NCBI GenBank assembly: GCA_017615135.1
Contig: JAGAAU010000047.1
Location: 1 to 9,636 of the forward strand
Source of the DNA: Bacteroidales bacterium
GTDB lineage: Bacteria > Bacteroidota > Bacteroidia > Bacteroidales > UBA932
Reading direction: 5' to 3'
DNA length: 9,636 bases
Shown: one piece after another, positions 7,118 to 9,636 of the stretch
Layout: each line of letters opens with the position of its first letter
How positions within the stretch are numbered: the first letter of the stretch is position 1
Program-made: the position numbers and the translations under genes
Notes under the pieces: generated by a model
What the model saw: only the letters and a program-made list of their open reading frames with translations
What the model was told of the DNA's origin: nothing
Databases searched by the model: none

Positions 7118-8266
7118 ATGAAAATACTGGTTGTAGACGACGAGCGGTCTATCCGCAATTCAATGAAGGAAATACTCTCGGACGAAGGTCATGAGGTAGA
7201 TGTAGCCGAAGACGGCACTTCAGGCCTGGAAATGGCCCTCAAAGACAGGTACGACGTAATTTTCTGCGACATAAAGATGCCCGGGATGGACGGAATCAGC
7301 CTGCTTACCGCCCTCAAGGAAGAGGGTGTGGAGAGTTCGGTGGTTATGATTTCCGGGCACGGCGACATAGACACCGCAGTTGAGTGCATACGCAAGGGAG
7401 CCTTCGACTTCATCCAGAAACCGCCCGAGCTGAACCGAATACTCATTACCGTCAAGAACGCCTCGGACAAATCTTCCCTGCTAACCCAGACCAAAATCCT
7501 GAAAAAACGGGTTTACGGCCAGAGGATGATAGGAGAATCTGAGCCGATACTCAAGGTGCGGGAGATGATAGAAAAAGTGGCCCAGACAGATGCGCGGGTA
7601 CTGATAGAAGGCGATAATGGCACGGGTAAAGAGCTGATAGCCAGAGAATTGCACGAGAAGAGCCCTCGCAGCTCGATGCCGTATATAGAGGTAAACTGCG
7701 CAGCCATCCCGTCCGAACTCATAGAGAGCGAACTCTTCGGGCACGAGAAAGGGTCCTTCACTTCTGCCATCAAACAGCACAAGGGCAAATTCGAGCAGGC
7801 CGAAGGCGGAACCCTGTTTCTGGACGAAATCGGCGATATGAGCCTTTCCGCACAGGCGAAGGTGCTGAGGGTGCTCCAGGAGAAGAAAATCTCCCGCGTG
7901 GGCAGCGACAAAGACATTAACGTAGACGTACGCGTGATAGCAGCCACCAACAAAGACCTCAAGAAGGAGATTGCCGAAGGGCGCTTCCGCGAAGACCTCT
8001 ATCACCGCCTTTCAGTAATCAAGATTGCAGTTCCCACCCTGGACGAAAGGAAGTCCGACATTCCCCTGCTGATAGATTATTTCATAGGGCAGATTTCCAC
8101 AGAGGGCGGCCTTACGCCCAAGAAATTCACCCCGGAAGCGATAAAACTGCTCCAGGAGAAAAGCTGGACCGGAAATATCCGGGAACTAAGGAATGTGGTG
8201 GAACGGCTGCTCATCCTGGGAGACGACCCGGTGAGCGCCACCGCAGTAAGGGATTACGCGCTCTGA
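7118..8266 (+). CDS. NtrX/NtrC-like sigma-54 activator response regulator lacking the HTH domain
   Basis: 382 residues. The receiver domain (1-about 120) has D7/D8, phospho-acceptor D51 ([10 protein letters not shown]), S79 and K101, all intact. The AAA+ domain (about 137-370) has Walker A GDNGTGKE (165-172), Walker [12 protein letters not shown] (230-240), sensor I ATNKDL (276-281), arginine-finger region [11 protein letters not shown] (288-298) and sensor [15 protein letters not shown] (352-364). The sigma-54-contacting GAFTGA loop reads GSFTSA (212-217), keeping the Thr. The protein stops at R-D-Y-A-L, just where NtrC relatives (about 450 residues) add a Fis-type HTH, so no DNA-binding domain is visible. 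This matches my memory of roughly 385-residue Bacteroidota relatives and is therefore probably ancestral rather than a fresh truncation. The open frame extends upstream to 6839, but that part is antisense cmk; M-K-I-L-V-V-D-D-E is the family start. The likely partner is the kinase at 463-3936. It overlaps lptB tail-to-tail by 13 bases. Confidence 0.94.
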   Translation: MKILVVDDERSIRNSMKEILSDEGHEVDVAEDGTSGLEMALKDRYDVIFCDIKMPGMDGISLLTALKEEGVESSVVMISGHGDIDTAVECIRKGAFDFIQKPPELNRILITVKNASDKSSLLTQTKILKKRVYGQRMIGESEPILKVREMIEKVAQTDARVLIEGDNGTGKELIARELHEKSPRSSMPYIEVNCAAIPSELIESELFGHEKGSFTSAIKQHKGKFEQAEGGTLFLDEIGDMSLSAQAKVLRVLQEKKISRVGSDKDINVDVRVIAATNKDLKKEIAEGRFREDLYHRLSVIKIAVPTLDERKSDIPLLIDYFIGQISTEGGLTPKKFTPEAIKLLQEKSWTGNIRELRNVVERLLILGDDPVSATAVRDYAL

Positions 8267-9054
8267 GCCGCCGTCTCTGCGACCTTGCAGGAGGCTTCCC
8301 ACTCTGCACGGGCCTTTTCAACAGCAACGGATTTTTTCAGCACGAAGCCGCTTCCGAGGTATTTCGTGCGCACATCCTCATCTGACGCCAAAGCCTCGGG
8401 AGTACCCTGCTGAAGTATAGTACCCTCATAGAGCAGGTATGCACGGTCTGTGATGGCCAGCGTCTCGCCCACATTGTGGTCTGTGATAATAACCCCGATG
8501 TTGCGGTATTTCAGTTTTGCGATTATGTACTGGATGTCCTCGACAGCAATGGGATCCACCCCCGCGAAAGGCTCGTCCAGCAGAATGAACTTAGGGTCTA
8601 TAGCCAGGGCGCGGGCAATTTCGCAGCGGCGCCTCTCGCCTCCGGACAGCTGGATTCCGAGGCTCTTGCGCACTTTAGACAGATTGAACTCGTTTATGAG
8701 CGACTCCAGGCGGTTCTGCCTTTCAACCTTGGACAGGCCGGCCATTTCCATTACGGACATTATATTGTCTTCCACGCTCATCTTACGGAAAACAGAGGCC
8801 TCCTGCGGCAGATAACCGAGCCCCAGCTGTGCCCGTTTGTACATAGGCAGGCGGGTTATTTCCATATCGTCCAGGAAGATTCTGCCGCCATTGGGGCTTA
8901 TCTGTCCGGTAATCATATAGAAGCTGGTGGTCTTGCCGGCTCCGTTAGGGCCGAGGAAACCTACTATTTCCCCCTGACGAACTTCCATGGAAACGCCCTT
9001 TACAACGGTGCGGATTCCGTACTTCTTAACTATGTTTTCTGCTCTGAGTATCAT
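8254..9054 (-). CDS. lptB: LPS export ABC transporter ATP-binding protein LptB
   Basis: 266 residues, the cytoplasmic ATPase that powers LptFG extraction of lipopolysaccharide from the inner membrane. ABC motifs are complete: Walker [10 protein letters not shown] (35-43), Q-loop Q84, signature LSGGE (136-140), Walker B ILLDE (157-161) and H-loop H193. LptB-specific stretches set it apart from other ABC ATPases: [20 protein letters not shown] (78-97), [18 protein letters not shown] (158-175) and the [16 protein letters not shown] region (191-206). After the usual end near residue 240 there is an Ala/Glu-rich tail of about 25 residues; E. coli LptB has 241. The start overlaps the dnaX stop as ATGA, so the two are probably co-translated. 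The 3' end overlaps the convergent response regulator. Other lpt genes are not in the window. Confidence 0.95.
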   Translation of the reverse strand: MILRAENIVKKYGIRTVVKGVSMEVRQGEIVGFLGPNGAGKTTSFYMITGQISPNGGRIFLDDMEITRLPMYKRAQLGLGYLPQEASVFRKMSVEDNIMSVMEMAGLSKVERQNRLESLINEFNLSKVRKSLGIQLSGGERRRCEIARALAIDPKFILLDEPFAGVDPIAVEDIQYIIAKLKYRNIGVIITDHNVGETLAITDRAYLLYEGTILQQGTPEALASDEDVRTKYLGSGFVLKKSVAVEKARAEWEASCKVAETAAQSA

Positions 9055-9636
9055 TTCAAGTCTAGTCCGAGGTCTTTAACCAGTTCCGTTACCTGAGGGT
9101 TCTCCTGCATAAGGTCCCTGGCCTGTTCGGAAGGCATGTAAATAATCTTTTCCCGATCTTCCTCCTGCTCTACAAGTACTTCCAGGCGAAGGAGTGAGCT
9201 GCCCACCAGATTTACAAGCGTAGATTCCAGGGTGCGAAGCAACCTTTCTTCCAGCCATTTCTTCTGGGCTATGTTGGCAACCTTGAAGGAAACCACCTTT
9301 ACACCGTTCTCTACCCGCAGGTCCAGTTTGGCGTTACCGAGCGCGGCGGCGAGCCGGGGCTGGGACGCGGTGGTTTTCACCAAGTCCGGCCACGAGGCCT
9401 TCACGGCCTCGTCCGGCGGAATGACTTCGTCTTTCCGCCCCTCCGGCTCCGTCGGGCCGTCCTTTTCCTCCATCAGCGAGCTGAGCGACAGTGCCGCCGC
9501 CGGTTTTCTCACCCGCGCGGGCTTGGCCTCGGGTGCGGGGGCCGATGACGGGGCTACAGGGGCAGGAGCGGCTGCGGGGGTTGGGGCAGCTGCGGCAGGG
9601 GCCTTGGCGTCATTGCCGGCACGACCGGCAATCTCA
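9051..9636 (-). CDS. dnaX: DNA polymerase III subunit gamma/tau, C-terminal part (5' end outside window)
   Basis: The minus-strand frame is open from the right edge to a TGA at 9051-9053, giving about 194 C-terminal residues of a longer protein; a GTG at 9510-9512 is not a credible start because coding continues upstream. The first 45 or so residues are an Ala/Pro-rich linker (9510-9620). Then come a region beginning around [10 protein letters not shown], an alpha/beta segment ([20 protein letters not shown]) and the terminal stretch [20 protein letters not shown] ending in DLGLDLK. These match the C-terminal domain I recall from Bacteroidota DnaX. The AAA+ clamp-loader part, which loads the sliding clamp, would lie beyond the edge and is not seen. 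The stop overlaps the lptB start by four bases. Recognition rests on the tail only. Confidence 0.8.
   Translation of the reverse strand, partial: EIAGRAGNDAKAPAAAAPTPAAAPAPVAPSSAPAPEAKPARVRKPAAALSLSSLMEEKDGPTEPEGRKDEVIPPDEAVKASWPDLVKTTASQPRLAAALGNAKLDLRVENGVKVVSFKVANIAQKKWLEERLLRTLESTLVNLVGSSLLRLEVLVEQEEDREKIIYMPSEQARDLMQENPQVTELVKDLGLDLK

Noticed and set aside
7481..8005. Minus-strand open frames (174 and 149 codons) opposite the response regulator
   Set aside because: Mirror frames of the conserved AAA+ domain; no domain or upstream signal.
8476..9096. 206-codon plus-strand open frame opposite lptB
   Set aside because: Antisense to a complete ABC ATPase and lacking any recognisable domain.
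1..9636. Mobile element, phage, CRISPR or defence island
   Set aside because: All genes are conserved chromosomal ones, gaps are under 60 bases, and no transposase, integrase, direct repeats or tRNA ends were seen.

Overview
The window looks like ordinary chromosomal DNA of a member of the Bacteroidota, most likely order Bacteroidales. The basis is: a DUF4783 protein, a family I know only from this phylum; a DnaX C-terminus of the Bacteroidota type; an NtrY/NtrX-like pair in which the response regulator has no DNA-binding domain, as in Bacteroidota relatives I recall; AT-rich start regions with few Shine-Dalgarno sites; and promoter-like elements resembling the Bacteroides TTTG / TAnnTTTG consensus. 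G+C is moderate to fairly high, perhaps as in Alistipes-like lineages, but genus cannot be fixed from the sequence. I see no mobile elements, RNA genes, CRISPR arrays or foreign islands.

Layout, left to right. On the minus strand, transcribed leftward from about 4409, lies rlmH - giant sensor kinase - ruvX - (start of def). Divergent from it at 4463 is a small exported DUF4783 protein on the plus strand. It converges on efp (4883-5446, minus), which has the best promoter of the window. Next comes the minus-strand pair cmk-ispH (7075 down to 5502). Divergent from cmk, starting at 7118, is a sigma-54-type response regulator on the plus strand. Its 3' end overlaps tail-to-tail with lptB (minus), which follows the 3' end of dnaX (minus, running off the right edge). 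Coding density is very high: the largest gap is about 55 bases, and all four tightly packed minus-strand pairs share the 4-base ATGA overlap.

Function. Most genes are housekeeping: replication (dnaX), Holliday-junction or rRNA-processing nuclease (ruvX), ribosome methylation (rlmH), translation of polyproline stretches (efp), nucleotide metabolism (cmk), isoprenoid precursor synthesis (ispH), LPS export (lptB) and N-terminal protein maturation (def). The non-routine element is the two-component pair. One partner is a 1157-residue membrane histidine kinase with about ten predicted membrane spans and three external regions. The other is an NtrX-like regulator with a receiver and AAA+ domain, but no C-terminal HTH and a GSFTSA variant of the sigma-54-contacting GAFTGA loop. 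The two genes sit about 3.2 kb apart on opposite strands with housekeeping genes between them. I infer that they are cognate, but the sequence cannot prove it. No wholly new system is evident; this pair is the part most worth a second look.
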